Shown: piece after piece, positions 53,769 through 63,817 of the stretch
How positions within the stretch are numbered: position 1 is the first letter of the stretch
How the letters are laid out: each line of letters opens with the position of its first letter
DNA from: Micromonospora wenchangensis
GTDB taxonomy: Bacteria; Actinomycetota; Actinomycetes; Mycobacteriales; Micromonosporaceae
Assembly: GCF_002210435.1 (NCBI RefSeq)
Contig: NZ_MZMV01000014.1
Span: 62,001 to 126,000, forward strand
DNA length: 64,000 nucleotides
Reading direction: 5' to 3'
Notes under the pieces: model-generated
Seen by the model: only the letters and a program-made list of their open reading frames with translations
Database searches by the model: none
What the model was told of the DNA's origin: nothing
Program-made: the position numbers and the translations under genes

Positions 53769-55334
53769 ATGCCGACGTATCTGTCGCCGGGCGTCTACGT
53801 GGAGGAGGTTTCCTCCGGGTCGAGGCCGATCGAGGCGGTCGGGACGGCCGTCGCCGCGTTCGTCGGCTTCGCCGAGAAGGGGCCCGTCGACGAGCCCACG
53901 CTGATCACGAACTGGACGCAGTACACCCGCACCTTCGGTGGTTTCGTGGCGGGCAGCTTCCTGCCGCTGTCGGTCTACGGCTACTTCCTCAACGGGGGCG
54001 GCTCCGCGTACGTGGTCCGGGTGGGTGGTGGTGCCGGCGCGGACGCCACCGCCGACGAAGCCGCCGGTGAGTCGTACGCGGCTGCGGCCGTACCGGCGGC
54101 CGGCGACAACGGCCGGCTCTCCTTCACCGTCCGGGCGGCGCTGCCCGGCCCGGCCGGCCAGGACCTGTCGGTCGAGGTCGCCGACGCCTCCGAGGGCGGC
54201 GACGACGCGTTCAAGCTCGTCGTCAAGCAGGCCGGCAAGCCGGTCGAGACGCTGGACAACCTGACCACCAAGCGGGGCGCGGGCAACGTGGTCACCGCCG
54301 TCCGCCAGCAGTCCAAGCTGATCCAGATCGAGGAGGCGAAGGGCGCGACCCTCGCCCCGCCCCGACGCGGCGCCGAGATCACCCTCGCCGCGCCCGCGCT
54401 GCCGGCCACCACGACCGGCACCGGCGACCTGCGGGTACGCGCCGAGGACTACGTGGGCGACGTCAGCGACCGGACCGGCTTCGCCGGGCTGGAGGCGATC
54501 GAGGACATCACCATGCTCTGCGTCCCCGACCTGGCCGCCGCCCACCAGCAGGGGGCCATCGACGACGAGGCGTTCAAGGCCGTCCAGTTGGCGATGATCG
54601 CGCACTGCGAGCTGATGGGTGACCGGGTGGCCATCCTCGACCCGCCGCCCGGCCTGCACCCGCAGCGCCTCAAGGAGTGGCGGATGGACGTCGCCGGCTA
54701 CGACTCCAAGTACGCGACCCTCTACTGGCCCTGGGTCAAGGTGATGGACCCGGCGCAGGGCCGGGCGGTCTTCATGCCGCCCAGCGGGCACGTCGCCGGC
54801 GTGTGGGCCCGCAACGACGACACCCGGGGCGTGCACAAGGCACCCGCCAACGAGATCATCCGGGGTGCGCTCGCCCTGGAGAGCGGGCTGACCAAGGGCG
54901 AACACGACCAGCTCAACCCGATCGGGGTCAACTGCATCCGGGCCTTCCCCGGGCAGGGCATCCGGATCTGGGGGGCGCGGACGCTGTCCAGCGACGCCGA
55001 GTGGCGTTACCTCAACGTCCGGCGGCTGTTCAACTGGATCGAGAAGTCGATCCTGCTCGGCACCAACTGGGTGGTCTTCGAGCCCAACGACCCGCGCCTC
55101 TGGGACGCGGTGCGCCGGGTCATCACGATGTTCCTGCGCCGGGTCTGGCGCAGCGGCGCGCTGATGGGCGACACCTGGTCCGAGGCGTTCTTCGTCAAGT
55201 GCGACGCCGAGAACAACCCGCCGGAGAACCTCGACGCCGGCATCCTCACCGTCGACATCGGCATCGCCCCGGTCAAGCCGGCCGAGTTCGTGGTGTTCCG
55301 ACTCTCCCAGCTCTCCCAGGGCTCCGGCGACTGA
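53769..55334 (+). CDS. Contractile tail sheath protein
   Basis: A 521-residue sheath subunit. The N-terminus TYLSPGVYVEEVSSGSRPIEAVGTAVAAFVGFAEKGP is diagnostic of phage-tail/eCIS sheaths; GYFLNGGGSAYVVRVG follows. The C-terminal domain has NPIGVNCIRAFPGQGIRIWGARTL and YLNVRRLFNWIEKSI. These subunits polymerise around the tube and contract to drive it. GGAGG upstream of ATG 53769. First gene of the rightward structural operon. Confidence 0.95.
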   Translation: MPTYLSPGVYVEEVSSGSRPIEAVGTAVAAFVGFAEKGPVDEPTLITNWTQYTRTFGGFVAGSFLPLSVYGYFLNGGGSAYVVRVGGGAGADATADEAAGESYAAAAVPAAGDNGRLSFTVRAALPGPAGQDLSVEVADASEGGDDAFKLVVKQAGKPVETLDNLTTKRGAGNVVTAVRQQSKLIQIEEAKGATLAPPRRGAEITLAAPALPATTTGTGDLRVRAEDYVGDVSDRTGFAGLEAIEDITMLCVPDLAAAHQQGAIDDEAFKAVQLAMIAHCELMGDRVAILDPPPGLHPQRLKEWRMDVAGYDSKYATLYWPWVKVMDPAQGRAVFMPPSGHVAGVWARNDDTRGVHKAPANEIIRGALALESGLTKGEHDQLNPIGVNCIRAFPGQGIRIWGARTLSSDAEWRYLNVRRLFNWIEKSILLGTNWVVFEPNDPRLWDAVRRVITMFLRRVWRSGALMGDTWSEAFFVKCDAENNPPENLDAGILTVDIGIAPVKPAEFVVFRLSQLSQGSGD

Positions 55335-55390
55335 CCGGCCCCGGCGGCGAGCACCCGACCTGAGCGACGACGAGACCAGGAGAAACGAGC

Positions 55391-55873
55391 ATGGCCGGTC
55401 AGGGTACCCAGGACCCGAAGCAGAACACCCAGATCATCAGTGCCGCCGTCTTCCGGCTGGAGGTGCCGGGCATGTCGGCGATCAACTTCGCCGAGCTGGT
55501 CGGGATCAGCAGCGAGGTGGAGAACGCGGAGTACATGGCCGCCGGCACGACCGGGCCGATCTTCTCCCGGCACTTCGGTCGGACCAAGCCGCCGACGGTC
55601 ACCCTCAAGCGGGGCCTCGACCTCAACGGCGACCTGTGGCTCTGGCACCAGAAGGTGCGCAACATGATGTACGACGCCTACCGGGACTGCGCCCTGAAGC
55701 TCTACGGCCCCGGCGACGACCTCAACGGCGACGCCCGGCTGACGTACATGATGACCAACGCCTGGCCGTCGCGGGTGGAGGTCAGCGGGGTCAAGGCCGG
55801 GGCCACCGACATCGTCTACCAGACGGTCACGCTGATGTGCGACGACCTGTTCGACTTCAATGCGCGGATCTAG
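55391..55873 (+). CDS. Tail tube protein (gp19 family), first copy
   Basis: A 160-residue tube protein: VFRLEVPGMSAINFAELVGI, then PPTVTLKRGLDLNGDLWLWH and a closing IVYQTVTLMCDDLFDFNARI. Rings of this protein stack into the inner tube. GGAGAAACGAGC precedes the ATG. The next gene starts 14 bp before its stop. Confidence 0.93.
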   Translation: MAGQGTQDPKQNTQIISAAVFRLEVPGMSAINFAELVGISSEVENAEYMAAGTTGPIFSRHFGRTKPPTVTLKRGLDLNGDLWLWHQKVRNMMYDAYRDCALKLYGPGDDLNGDARLTYMMTNAWPSRVEVSGVKAGATDIVYQTVTLMCDDLFDFNARI

Positions 55874-56261
55874 CCTCGCCGAGCCCGCCGCCGGACCGGC
55901 GGCGGGCCTGCGGACCGAGTACCCGTTCGTGCTGCCGCGCGGGCTGGTCGACGACCGGGGCCGGGTGCACCGCGAGGGCACCATGCGGCTGGCCACTGCC
56001 CGCGACGAGATCACCCCCCAGGGCGATCCCCGGGTACGCCAGAATCCGGCGTTCCTCACCGTGCTGCTGCTCGCCCGGACGGTCACCCGCATCGGCGGGG
56101 TGCAGGCCGTCGACGTCGACGTGATCGAGCACCTCTTCGCCTCCGACCTGGCCTTCCTCCAGGACCTCTACCGGCGGATCAACCAGCAGGGGCACACCGG
56201 GGCCGAGGTGGCCTGCCCCGGCTGCGGGGGGCGCTTCGCGGTGGACCTGGCCGGCGGCTGA
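55860..56261 (+). CDS. eCIS-associated small protein, possible tail assembly factor
   Basis: A 133-residue protein: YPFVLPRGLVDDRGRVHREGTMRLATARDEI, then a helical segment (NPAFLTVLLLARTVTRIGGV) and a C-terminal CPGCGGRF Cys pair. This layout is typical of the short gene after the tube in eCIS and tailed-phage clusters, where it is thought to be an assembly chaperone. Overlaps the tube gene by 14 bp. Confidence 0.65.
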   Translation: MRGSSLAEPAAGPAAGLRTEYPFVLPRGLVDDRGRVHREGTMRLATARDEITPQGDPRVRQNPAFLTVLLLARTVTRIGGVQAVDVDVIEHLFASDLAFLQDLYRRINQQGHTGAEVACPGCGGRFAVDLAGG

Positions 56262-56332
56262 CCTGGCGGATCCTGACCCAGTCCCGGCGGCCCGACGCCG
56301 CACACCCGTACCGGAATCTGAAGGAGGTGGGC

Positions 56333-59300
56333 ATGGCCTGGTCGTTACGGCCCGGACAGCCGTTCTGGCCGCGTCGCCGCCGGCCGGTCGGGGCACCGCC
56401 ACCTGTTCCGGTCGCACCCGTTCCGCCCACCGACCGGTACCCGGTCCCCCCGGGCCTGCCCCTGCTGACCGTGGCGCCCGCCTCGGCGATGGTGACCATC
56501 CCGCCGCCGGGGACGGCCACGCCGGGTCCGTCGCTGCCGCCGACCGCCGCCGCTCACCCGGTCCGCCCGTTCGCCGGCCCGGCTGCGGTCACCGGACCGA
56601 CCCAGGACCCGGCCCCGATCCGGTACGACGCCGCTGCGACCCACCGCCCGCCGACCGGTCCGGTCGGGTGGACGCCTCCCGCTTCGGTCCGGGCGGCAGC
56701 AGCCGGGTCGGGTGACGTGCGGCCTGTCGGTCCGGTGGCGTACCAGGCACCGCCGACGGGGGACGACGCATCGCGGTTCCCCTGGTCGGGCGGCCGGGTT
56801 TCGGGTGTCCCGCAACCGGCTGGCGGCGCGGCGTCCACGATGCCGTCGCCCTCCGATCCGACCTGGTGGGGCGGCCCACCGCCGGGAGCCGTCCACGAGC
56901 CCGACCGGCCAGCGCAGGCCGGGCCCCGGTCACCGGACCCCTCTACGGTTCAGGCCCCGACCGACCTGCCCGGCCCGACCGTGATGCCGGGCCCGGCACC
57001 GAACCACGGTCTGCCTCCCGGCGACGGTCCGGCCCTCGGCCACGGCCTGGCTCCCGGCCACGGTCCGGCCCTCGATCATGGCCTGGCTCCCGGCCGCAGT
57101 CCTGCTCGCGGCCATGGCCTCGCTTCCGACTACGGTCCGACCCTCGGCCACGGGCCGGCGGTGGTGCCGGGGGTGACCCCGGGTCCGACTGGGGACGGCG
57201 GTCCGACGCCGGGCGCGGCTCCGCACGTGGCCGGTGGTCCGGAAGTGGACCAGGGCCCGGCCGTGCAACGTGGCCCGGGCGGGGCGGGCAGGGCCGGGGG
57301 AGCGGATGCCGTCGCGGCACCGGGTGCGACGGGTGGGCCGGAGAATCCGCAGGGACGAACGTCCGCCGGGCGATCCGACGGGGCCGGGGCGGATGCCGCA
57401 GCGGCCCGCACCGCAGCCCAGTTCGCCGCCGCCGGCCTGCCCACCGCGCAGGTCTGGCCCCCGCCGGGATTCGAGGTCGCCTACCTGGCGGCAGAGGCCA
57501 CCCGGGCCGCCGAGGAGTCCCGGGCGTCGGCCGGCGGCGGGCGTGCCCGGCCGGCGCAGCCGGACACCGGCCGGGGCGCGGCCACCGCCGGCCCGGGTCA
57601 CGACGGTCGGAGCGACCCGGAGGGGACCCCGCCGTCGGCCGGTGAGGTGCGCCCGGTCGAGGTGGCCTTCGCCGGACGCCGGGGCCGCACCACCCGACCG
57701 GCGACCGCCCCACCGGGCCCGGAGCCGGCGTCCCCGGCGGAACGGGGACCAGTCGACACGGGTGGCACGAACGCCCGGCCCTCCGCGGACCCGGGGCAGC
57801 TTCCCAGGCCCGCCGCTCAGGACGCCGGGCCCGTCGCCGGGGACCAGGCCGACCCGGGCATCCGGGTCGGGCCGGACGATGCCACCGGCGGCGACTGGGG
57901 CGTCCCCGCCGACCACCGGCGGGACGGCTCGGCGGGCGTCGGGCAGGACCGTCCGGAGTACCCGGCGCAGGCGACCGGGCCGACGGGCCAGCAGGGCGGG
58001 ACGCTCGACGAAACCGGTGCCATGGCCGGACCGGCACCCTTCCCGGCGCAGCCAGCCGGATCGACTCCGGGTGGCGTGACCTCGCCGGACGCGGGTGCCA
58101 CGGCACCGACCCGGGGCACGGACCCCGCCGAGCGGCCGGTGCCCGGAAACCGGCAGGTCGTGGACCCCGCGGAGCGGCCGGCGTCCGGGAGCCGGCCAGT
58201 CGGAAATCCCGACCAACGGCCGCCCTCGGAGAGCCGGCCAGGCCCGGCGGGGCGTGACATCACGGACGACCGGCCGGGTTCAACGGCAGGGCGGGACATC
58301 GCGGACGAGCGGCCGGGTCCGGCGGCGACGCACGACACCGGGGACGGTCGGCCCGGCCCGCCGGCGGGGCGCGACACCCACCGTCCCGAGCCGGTGTCCC
58401 CGCCGTCGTCCTTCTTCCTCACCCGACGTCCGGAGCAGCCCCCGCCGGTGGGAGTGGACCGGGAACACGGCCGGGCCGGTCAGGTGCCGCCGGCCGGCCG
58501 GGGAGGGGCGGAAGCGGTGCAGTCCGGCGTCCCGCATCCGCCCGTACCGTCGGCGGGGTCGGCCGGGCGGGTCGACCGGCCGACGGCCGTGCCACCCGGC
58601 GACGCGCAGGTCCCGGCGTACCCCTTGGGGGTCGTCACGGCCGCGCCGGTGGTGGCGGACGGACGGCCGGGTCCGACGCCGACCACGGCGGACCGGACCG
58701 GGCCGCTGACGCACCGCGCGGTAGCGCCGCCCACTCCGGCGAACGACCCCGAGCTGCCGGAGCAGGTGCCGGCGGCCCTGGTGGACGGCTTCCGGCAACA
58801 GTACGGCGTGGACGTCGCGGCCGTGCCGGTGTGGCGGGGCGCGGCGGCCACGGAGGTGGTGCAGCAGGCCGGGGCACGGGCGGCGACCCGGGGCGGCGAG
58901 GTGCTGCTGCCGGCGTCGGCCGGGCCGCTGGACGCGCCGCCCGCCCGCGCGCTGCTCGCCCACGAGCTGGCCCACGTGGTGCAGCAGCGGACGTTCGGGG
59001 CGGCACCGCCGGCCGAGTCGACAGGCACCGGCCGGGACCTGGAGGCGCGGGCGCTCGCCGCCGAGCGCGCCTTCGGCGACGGTGGCGGGCCGGGTGTCGG
59101 AGATCCGCTGCCACCTGTCGCGCCGCCGGCCGACGGGGGTGCCGCGCCGACACCTGCGGGTGCCGCCGGCACCTGGGGGACCACCCCCGGTGGCGGGCTG
59201 ACCTGGCGGGCGAAGCCCGGTGCGGGAGGCGTACCCCCGGCCGCACCGACCGGCCCGCCGGCCGCCGCCCATCCGCTCCAGCGGGCGTCGATGGACACCC

Positions 59301-59722
59301 CGGCGGACACCCTCGACGACCTGCGGGCGCTGGTGCGGGGCGAACTCGACCAGCAGCAGGACCAGGCCCCCGACCCGCCGGGCGGGCCGCCCCTGGACGC
59401 CCTGCGGGCCGAGGTGGCCGCCGCGACCGCGGCACCCGCGACCGACCGGAGCGCGGGCCGGCTCGCCGAGGTACGCGACGCGGTGGAGCGGCTGCGGGCC
59501 GAGCTGCGCACGGTGGCCGACCGGGGAAGGGCCACGGCGGCCCGGCTGGACCGGGACGCCGACCGGGTGCCGGACCGGTCGCCGGGCCGGCCGGTGGACC
59601 TGGAGAACCCCGACGACCTGGAGGAACTGGCCGGCCGCCTCTACGGGCGGTTACGCGGACGGCTGCGGCAGGAGCTGCTGGTCGACCGGGAACGCAGCGG
59701 ACGGCTGACCCAGTTCCGCTGA
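56333..59722 (+). CDS. Large low-complexity protein with DUF4157 domain
   Basis: A 1129-residue protein. Residues 1 to ~790 are Pro/Gly/Ala-rich and disordered, including repeats of PGHGPALxHGLAPG (~225-265). DUF4157 follows at ~800-900: VPAALVDGFRQQYGVDVAAV and LLAHELAHVVQQRTFG, with the HExxH metallopeptidase-like motif. The C-terminal ~150 residues are helical and charged. DUF4157 is one of the commonest eCIS-associated domains and is found in toxin effectors and scaffold-like proteins. ATG 56333 with AAGGAGG upstream. Effector, carrier or processing protease are all possible. Confidence 0.82.
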   Translation: MAWSLRPGQPFWPRRRRPVGAPPPVPVAPVPPTDRYPVPPGLPLLTVAPASAMVTIPPPGTATPGPSLPPTAAAHPVRPFAGPAAVTGPTQDPAPIRYDAAATHRPPTGPVGWTPPASVRAAAAGSGDVRPVGPVAYQAPPTGDDASRFPWSGGRVSGVPQPAGGAASTMPSPSDPTWWGGPPPGAVHEPDRPAQAGPRSPDPSTVQAPTDLPGPTVMPGPAPNHGLPPGDGPALGHGLAPGHGPALDHGLAPGRSPARGHGLASDYGPTLGHGPAVVPGVTPGPTGDGGPTPGAAPHVAGGPEVDQGPAVQRGPGGAGRAGGADAVAAPGATGGPENPQGRTSAGRSDGAGADAAAARTAAQFAAAGLPTAQVWPPPGFEVAYLAAEATRAAEESRASAGGGRARPAQPDTGRGAATAGPGHDGRSDPEGTPPSAGEVRPVEVAFAGRRGRTTRPATAPPGPEPASPAERGPVDTGGTNARPSADPGQLPRPAAQDAGPVAGDQADPGIRVGPDDATGGDWGVPADHRRDGSAGVGQDRPEYPAQATGPTGQQGGTLDETGAMAGPAPFPAQPAGSTPGGVTSPDAGATAPTRGTDPAERPVPGNRQVVDPAERPASGSRPVGNPDQRPPSESRPGPAGRDITDDRPGSTAGRDIADERPGPAATHDTGDGRPGPPAGRDTHRPEPVSPPSSFFLTRRPEQPPPVGVDREHGRAGQVPPAGRGGAEAVQSGVPHPPVPSAGSAGRVDRPTAVPPGDAQVPAYPLGVVTAAPVVADGRPGPTPTTADRTGPLTHRAVAPPTPANDPELPEQVPAALVDGFRQQYGVDVAAVPVWRGAAATEVVQQAGARAATRGGEVLLPASAGPLDAPPARALLAHELAHVVQQRTFGAAPPAESTGTGRDLEARALAAERAFGDGGGPGVGDPLPPVAPPADGGAAPTPAGAAGTWGTTPGGGLTWRAKPGAGGVPPAAPTGPPAAAHPLQRASMDTPADTLDDLRALVRGELDQQQDQAPDPPGGPPLDALRAEVAAATAAPATDRSAGRLAEVRDAVERLRAELRTVADRGRATAARLDRDADRVPDRSPGRPVDLENPDDLEELAGRLYGRLRGRLRQELLVDRERSGRLTQFR

Positions 59723-59825
59723 GCACGCCGGGCGGCACGAGCACGGCAGGCGGCACACGAGGCACGGCAGGTGGCACGACCGCACGGATGCGGGGCCAGG
59801 ACGAGGCGACGAGGAGGGCGAAACG

Positions 59826-60311
59826 ATGGCAGGCGGTCTTTCCACCGCGGCCCGCTTGATGGGCGGCTTCTTCGAGGTCACCGGCGTCAACCACAGGTAC
59901 CTCGTGGTCATCGACGACGAGCGGTACAACCTCGGCTCCTGGTCCCGGGTCTCCGGGCTGGGGGTGACCTGGCAGGTCTGCGAGTACCGGGCCGGGGACA
60001 GCAACGACGTCTTCACGTACGTGGGTGAGCCGACCTACAGCCGGATCAGGCTCAGCCGGGCGGTGTGCTTCGACTCGCAGGTCGTCCAGGAGTGGCTCTG
60101 CCAGCAGGCCAACCGGTACCGCCCGCTCAGCGGCACGATCCAGCTCGTCGACAGCGTCGGCCTGAAGATCGTCGGCTGGGACCTGAAACACTTCTTCCCG
60201 GTCGGCTGGTCGGTGTCGGAACTCGACCCGAGCCACAGCGGGGTGGCGGTCGAGACCCTGGAACTGGCGCACACCGGATTCCTGCACGACGACGTGAAGT
60301 TCTCGCTCTGA
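59826..60311 (+). CDS. Tail tube protein (gp19 family), second copy
   Basis: A 161-residue tube-like protein: FFEVTGVNHRYLVVIDDERYNLGSWSRVSGLGVTWQ, SRIRLSRAVCFDSQVVQEWL, and SGVAVETLELAHTGFLHDD. eCIS clusters usually have two such genes, one for the main tube and one for the tube initiator on the baseplate; this later gene is more likely the initiator. Its stop overlaps the next start by one base (TGATG). Confidence 0.9.
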   Translation: MAGGLSTAARLMGGFFEVTGVNHRYLVVIDDERYNLGSWSRVSGLGVTWQVCEYRAGDSNDVFTYVGEPTYSRIRLSRAVCFDSQVVQEWLCQQANRYRPLSGTIQLVDSVGLKIVGWDLKHFFPVGWSVSELDPSHSGVAVETLELAHTGFLHDDVKFSL

Positions 60312-61441
60312 TGGCCGCCGTCTCCGCAGGGCAGCTCGGCGGGATGCTGGGCGACCCGAGCCAGACCGCGCAGGGGCTCGCCGCAGGCGGCCTGCTCCAG
60401 ATGTTCCGGGACGGGCCGGGGGTCAGACGGACCCTCAAGCTCGGCCTGGCGATGCGTTTCCAGGTGACCATCGGTGACGTCCAGATCGGCCTGTGGCGTT
60501 CCTGCCGGGGCCTGCGGGCCGACTTCCGGCCCGAGGTGGTCCGGGTGACCGGGGACTACGTCGGTCAGTACCACCTGCCCGGCGAGGTCAGCTACGCCCC
60601 GATCGTGCTGGAACGGGCGGTGCACCGGGAGAGTTCGGCGCAACTGCAACAGTGGCTGGTCGGGGTGCTGCGCTCGTGGCAGGACGGCACCGGCGACGAC
60701 ACCCGGACCACCGCCCGGATCACCCTGCTCGACGCCGACGGCGAACCGGCCACCAGCTGGCTGCTCTACGGCGTACGGCCGTCGTCGTGGACGGGCCCGG
60801 ACCTCTCCTCGGACAGCAACCAGGTGGCGGTGGAACGGCTGGAGCTGGTGCACGAGGGGTTCTTCCCCGACCTGCAGGCCAAAGCGGAGACGGCCACCCT
60901 GTCGTCGCCGACGCTGGGCCGGGTCACGTTCTCCTACAACCCGGCCAAGATGGGCATCACCCGCTCCTCCCGGGCCTCCCAGCTCGTCGGCCGGGGCCGG
61001 GGGGTGGAACTCACCTCCGACACCGCGTTGCGGGTGATGGCCGGCGAGGTGCTGCTGGTCGGTGCCGGGGTGGCCCAGGACGTGCAGAAGCTCATCGCCT
61101 TCTCCGGCCCGCCGAGCGTCGACGAGCAGAGCCGCAGCGCGTCCGGCATCGAGCTGCCCCGGCTGACGTTCACCTGGGGAAAGCTGTCGATGGCGGTCAA
61201 CCTGAGCACGCTGAACGTCAACCTGACCCGGTTCGACGGTGAGGGGCAGCCGGTGCGGGCCCAGGCCACCCTGGACCTGATCGTCATCGAGGGGGAGATC
61301 TTCCCCAAGCGGGGCGGCCCGGTGCCCACCCGGTCGGTGCGGACCGACCCGGCGCAGTGGCGGCAGCGGGCGCTGGCCAGCGGCCTGGACGACCCGATGC
61401 GGGCGCAGGCCAGGGGCGCGTCCGTCGGGGCGCGGCGGTAG
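60311..61441 (+). CDS. Tube initiator fused to baseplate adaptor
   Basis: A 376-residue protein that appears to join two parts. Residues ~40-195 resemble the tube fold (LAMRFQVTIGDVQIGLWRSC, APIVLERAVHRESSAQLQQWL, VAVERLELVHEGFFPDL). Residues ~205-345 resemble the hub adaptor of eCIS and phage (VTFSYNPAKMGITRSSRASQ, LPRLTFTWGKLSMAVNLSTL, AQATLDLIVIEGEIFP); the ~50-residue C-terminal tail is basic. No LysM is visible. In many clusters these are separate genes, so the fusion is notable. Confidence 0.75.
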   Translation: MAAVSAGQLGGMLGDPSQTAQGLAAGGLLQMFRDGPGVRRTLKLGLAMRFQVTIGDVQIGLWRSCRGLRADFRPEVVRVTGDYVGQYHLPGEVSYAPIVLERAVHRESSAQLQQWLVGVLRSWQDGTGDDTRTTARITLLDADGEPATSWLLYGVRPSSWTGPDLSSDSNQVAVERLELVHEGFFPDLQAKAETATLSSPTLGRVTFSYNPAKMGITRSSRASQLVGRGRGVELTSDTALRVMAGEVLLVGAGVAQDVQKLIAFSGPPSVDEQSRSASGIELPRLTFTWGKLSMAVNLSTLNVNLTRFDGEGQPVRAQATLDLIVIEGEIFPKRGGPVPTRSVRTDPAQWRQRALASGLDDPMRAQARGASVGARR

Positions 61442-61454
61442 TGGGGGCGCGACG

Positions 61455-63380
61455 ATGACCGCGATCGACCGGCACGGTCTGCTCTGGGGCACGGCGACCC
61501 TGCGCCCCCGGGTGACCGTCGGCACCGCCGGCCGGGCGCTGCCGGCGGCCGCCGCCGACCAGCTCGTACGGGTGGTGGTGGACACCCAGGCCGCCCTGCC
61601 CGACATGTTCGAGCTGACCTTCGCCGACCTGGACGGCAGCGTGCTGCGCACGGCCGGGCTGGAGCTGGGCACCGCCGTGCAGGTCTTCGGCCCGACGGGG
61701 GACGGCTCGGCCGAGCACCGGCTGGTCAGCGGCGAGGTGACCGCCGTGGAGGGGCACTTCGTGGACCTCAGCGCCCACGTGGTGGTGCGCGGCTACACCC
61801 ACGACCACCGGCTGCACCGGGTACGGCGGACCCGTACCTTCCTCAACCAGTCGGATGCCGACGTGGCCCGGCAGGTGGCGACCGCCGCGAAACTGTCGGT
61901 CGGCACGATCGACGCCACCACCGGCCGGCTGGCCCACCTCTCCCAGGTCGCCCAGACCGACTGGGAGTTCCTCAGCGCCCGCGCCCGGGAGATCGGCTAC
62001 GAGGTCGGCGCGGACGGGGACCGGTTCCACTTCCGGCGGGCGGCCACCGCCCGGCGGGCCGGCAGCCCGGTGCCGTTGACCTTCCGGGGCAACCTGCGCC
62101 GCTTCCTGCCCCGGGTCAGCGCCGGCAACCTCGCCCCCGAGGTCGAGGTGCGCGCCTGGGACCCGGTCGCGGCGACGGTGGTGGCGAGCCGTACCGCGAC
62201 CACCGCCGACGGGGTGAGCCTCGCCGGCCGGACGCCGACCGCCGCCGCCGACACGTTCGTCCCCCGGGGCGCGGCGACGCCGCCCCGGGCCGGCAACAGC
62301 GCGGTCGGTGACGTCGGGCCGGCCCCCGGACCCCGCGCGCACGTCCTGGTCGGCCGGGGACTGCCCGTGCCCGGCCGGGCCGACGGCGCGGTAACCCAGG
62401 TCGCCAAGGGGCTCGCCGCCAGTATCGGCGGCGGGTTCGCCGAGGCGGAGGGGGAGGCGCTGGGCGACGCCCGGCTGGTCGCCGGCGCGGCGGTCAAGGT
62501 GGACGGGGTGCCGGCACCGTTCGCCGGCACCTGGACGCTCAGCGCCGCCCGGCACGTCTTCGACGAGGCCGGGGAGGGCTACCGCACCGAGTTCACCATC
62601 GGCGGGACGCAGGACCGGTCGCTGCTCGGACTGGCGAACGTCGGCGGCGGTGACCCGGGCGGTCCGGCCCGGATCGACGGGGTGGTCTGCGGGGTGGTCA
62701 GCAACGTCAAGGACCCGCAGAACCTGGGCCGGGTCACCCTGGCGCTGCCCTGGCTGTCGCCGGACCACGAGACCGACTGGGCGCCGGTGGGGCAGCTCTT
62801 CGCCGGCCCGAGCGGTGGCGCGTTCTTCGTGCCGGAACCGGGTGACCAGGTGCTCGTCGCCTTCGAGTTCGGCGACGTACGCCGCCCGTACGTGCTCGGC
62901 AGCCTGCCCAGCCGGCACACCGGCTACGGCCTGGACGGCGGGCAGACGTCGTCGACGAAGCCGGGGGCGAGCGGGGTGAAGTCGGTGGGGCAGACCAGCT
63001 CGGTGATCCGGCGCGGCCTGCTGTCGCCGTCGGGCAGCCGGCTGGTCTTCCACGACGAGGTGCCGCCCGGCGGCAAGGGGCAGCCGACCGCCGCCGACGT
63101 CGTGCTCGGCACCAGGGGCGACAAGCTCTCGCTGGCGATGGACCAGGTGGCCGGCACGGTGACCCTGCGCTGCGCCCCCGACAAACCCGGCAAGTTGCTG
63201 ATCGAGTGCACCGGACAGACCGCCGTCGAGATCAAGGCCGGTCCGGGCGGCAGCCTCACCCTCGACGGCGGCACCAGCCTGAAGCTCAAGGGCAAGACGG
63301 TCGACATCAGCGGTACGCAGGTCAACATCAGCGGCACCGCGTCGACCGCCATCAAGGGCAAACCCATCCAGCTCAACTGA
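61455..63380 (+). CDS. VgrG-like central spike protein
   Basis: A 641-residue spike. A gpD/gp27-like N-terminus (VVVDTQAALPDMFELTFADL, QSDADVARQVATAAKLSVGT) leads to an OB-fold gp5-like segment (NLGRVTLALPWLSPDHETDW, FVPEPGDQVLVAFEFGDVRRPYVLGSLP) and then the C-terminal beta-helix (LTLDGGTSLKLKGKTVDISG, TQVNISGTAS). It trimerises at the centre of the baseplate, with the PAAR-like protein as tip. Confidence 0.92.
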   Translation: MTAIDRHGLLWGTATLRPRVTVGTAGRALPAAAADQLVRVVVDTQAALPDMFELTFADLDGSVLRTAGLELGTAVQVFGPTGDGSAEHRLVSGEVTAVEGHFVDLSAHVVVRGYTHDHRLHRVRRTRTFLNQSDADVARQVATAAKLSVGTIDATTGRLAHLSQVAQTDWEFLSARAREIGYEVGADGDRFHFRRAATARRAGSPVPLTFRGNLRRFLPRVSAGNLAPEVEVRAWDPVAATVVASRTATTADGVSLAGRTPTAAADTFVPRGAATPPRAGNSAVGDVGPAPGPRAHVLVGRGLPVPGRADGAVTQVAKGLAASIGGGFAEAEGEALGDARLVAGAAVKVDGVPAPFAGTWTLSAARHVFDEAGEGYRTEFTIGGTQDRSLLGLANVGGGDPGGPARIDGVVCGVVSNVKDPQNLGRVTLALPWLSPDHETDWAPVGQLFAGPSGGAFFVPEPGDQVLVAFEFGDVRRPYVLGSLPSRHTGYGLDGGQTSSTKPGASGVKSVGQTSSVIRRGLLSPSGSRLVFHDEVPPGGKGQPTAADVVLGTRGDKLSLAMDQVAGTVTLRCAPDKPGKLLIECTGQTAVEIKAGPGGSLTLDGGTSLKLKGKTVDISGTQVNISGTASTAIKGKPIQLN

Positions 63381-63388
63381 GGAGTGCC

Positions 63389-63817
63389 ATGCAGGCCGAC
63401 GTCATCGGCACCGGGTGTGCCTTTCCGCTGCGGGTGCAGCCCAACGGTCGACTCGCCACGATCAGCGGCACCGCCCTGCTGGAGCAGGCGATGTGCGTGA
63501 TCCTGGCGACGTACCCGGGCGAGCGCCCGATGCGGCCGGAGTTCGGCTCCCGGCTGCGCGACTTCGTCTTCGAGCCGGTCACCGGGCAGACCCGGCGGGC
63601 GGTGGCGGTGGAGGTGCGGGCCGCCCTGGAACGCTGGGAGACCCGGGCCGAGATCGACGACGTCACCGTCACCGAGGACCCGGCCGGCGGCGACGGGCTG
63701 CTGCACATCGAGATCCGCTACCGGGTACGCGACACCGACGAGCCCGGCACCCTCGGGCTCAACCTGCGGACCCTGCCCGGCGACCGGGAACTGACCGGTA
63801 CGGGGGTGCTCGGCTGA
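63389..63817 (+). CDS. Baseplate wedge protein, gp25/GPW family
   Basis: A 142-residue protein with the gp25-like core: LLEQAMCVILATYPGERPMRPEFGSRLRDFVFEP (~28-61) and IRYRVRDTDEPGTLGLNL. It links sheath and baseplate. GGAG lies 5 bp before the ATG; the stop overlaps the next gene's ATG by one base. Confidence 0.9.
   Translation: MQADVIGTGCAFPLRVQPNGRLATISGTALLEQAMCVILATYPGERPMRPEFGSRLRDFVFEPVTGQTRRAVAVEVRAALERWETRAEIDDVTVTEDPAGGDGLLHIEIRYRVRDTDEPGTLGLNLRTLPGDRELTGTGVLG

Noticed and set aside
56345..59535. Several open frames on both strands inside the DUF4157 gene
   Set aside because: Extreme GC content keeps all frames open; only the frame with HELAHVVQQ has domain support and a ribosome-binding site.
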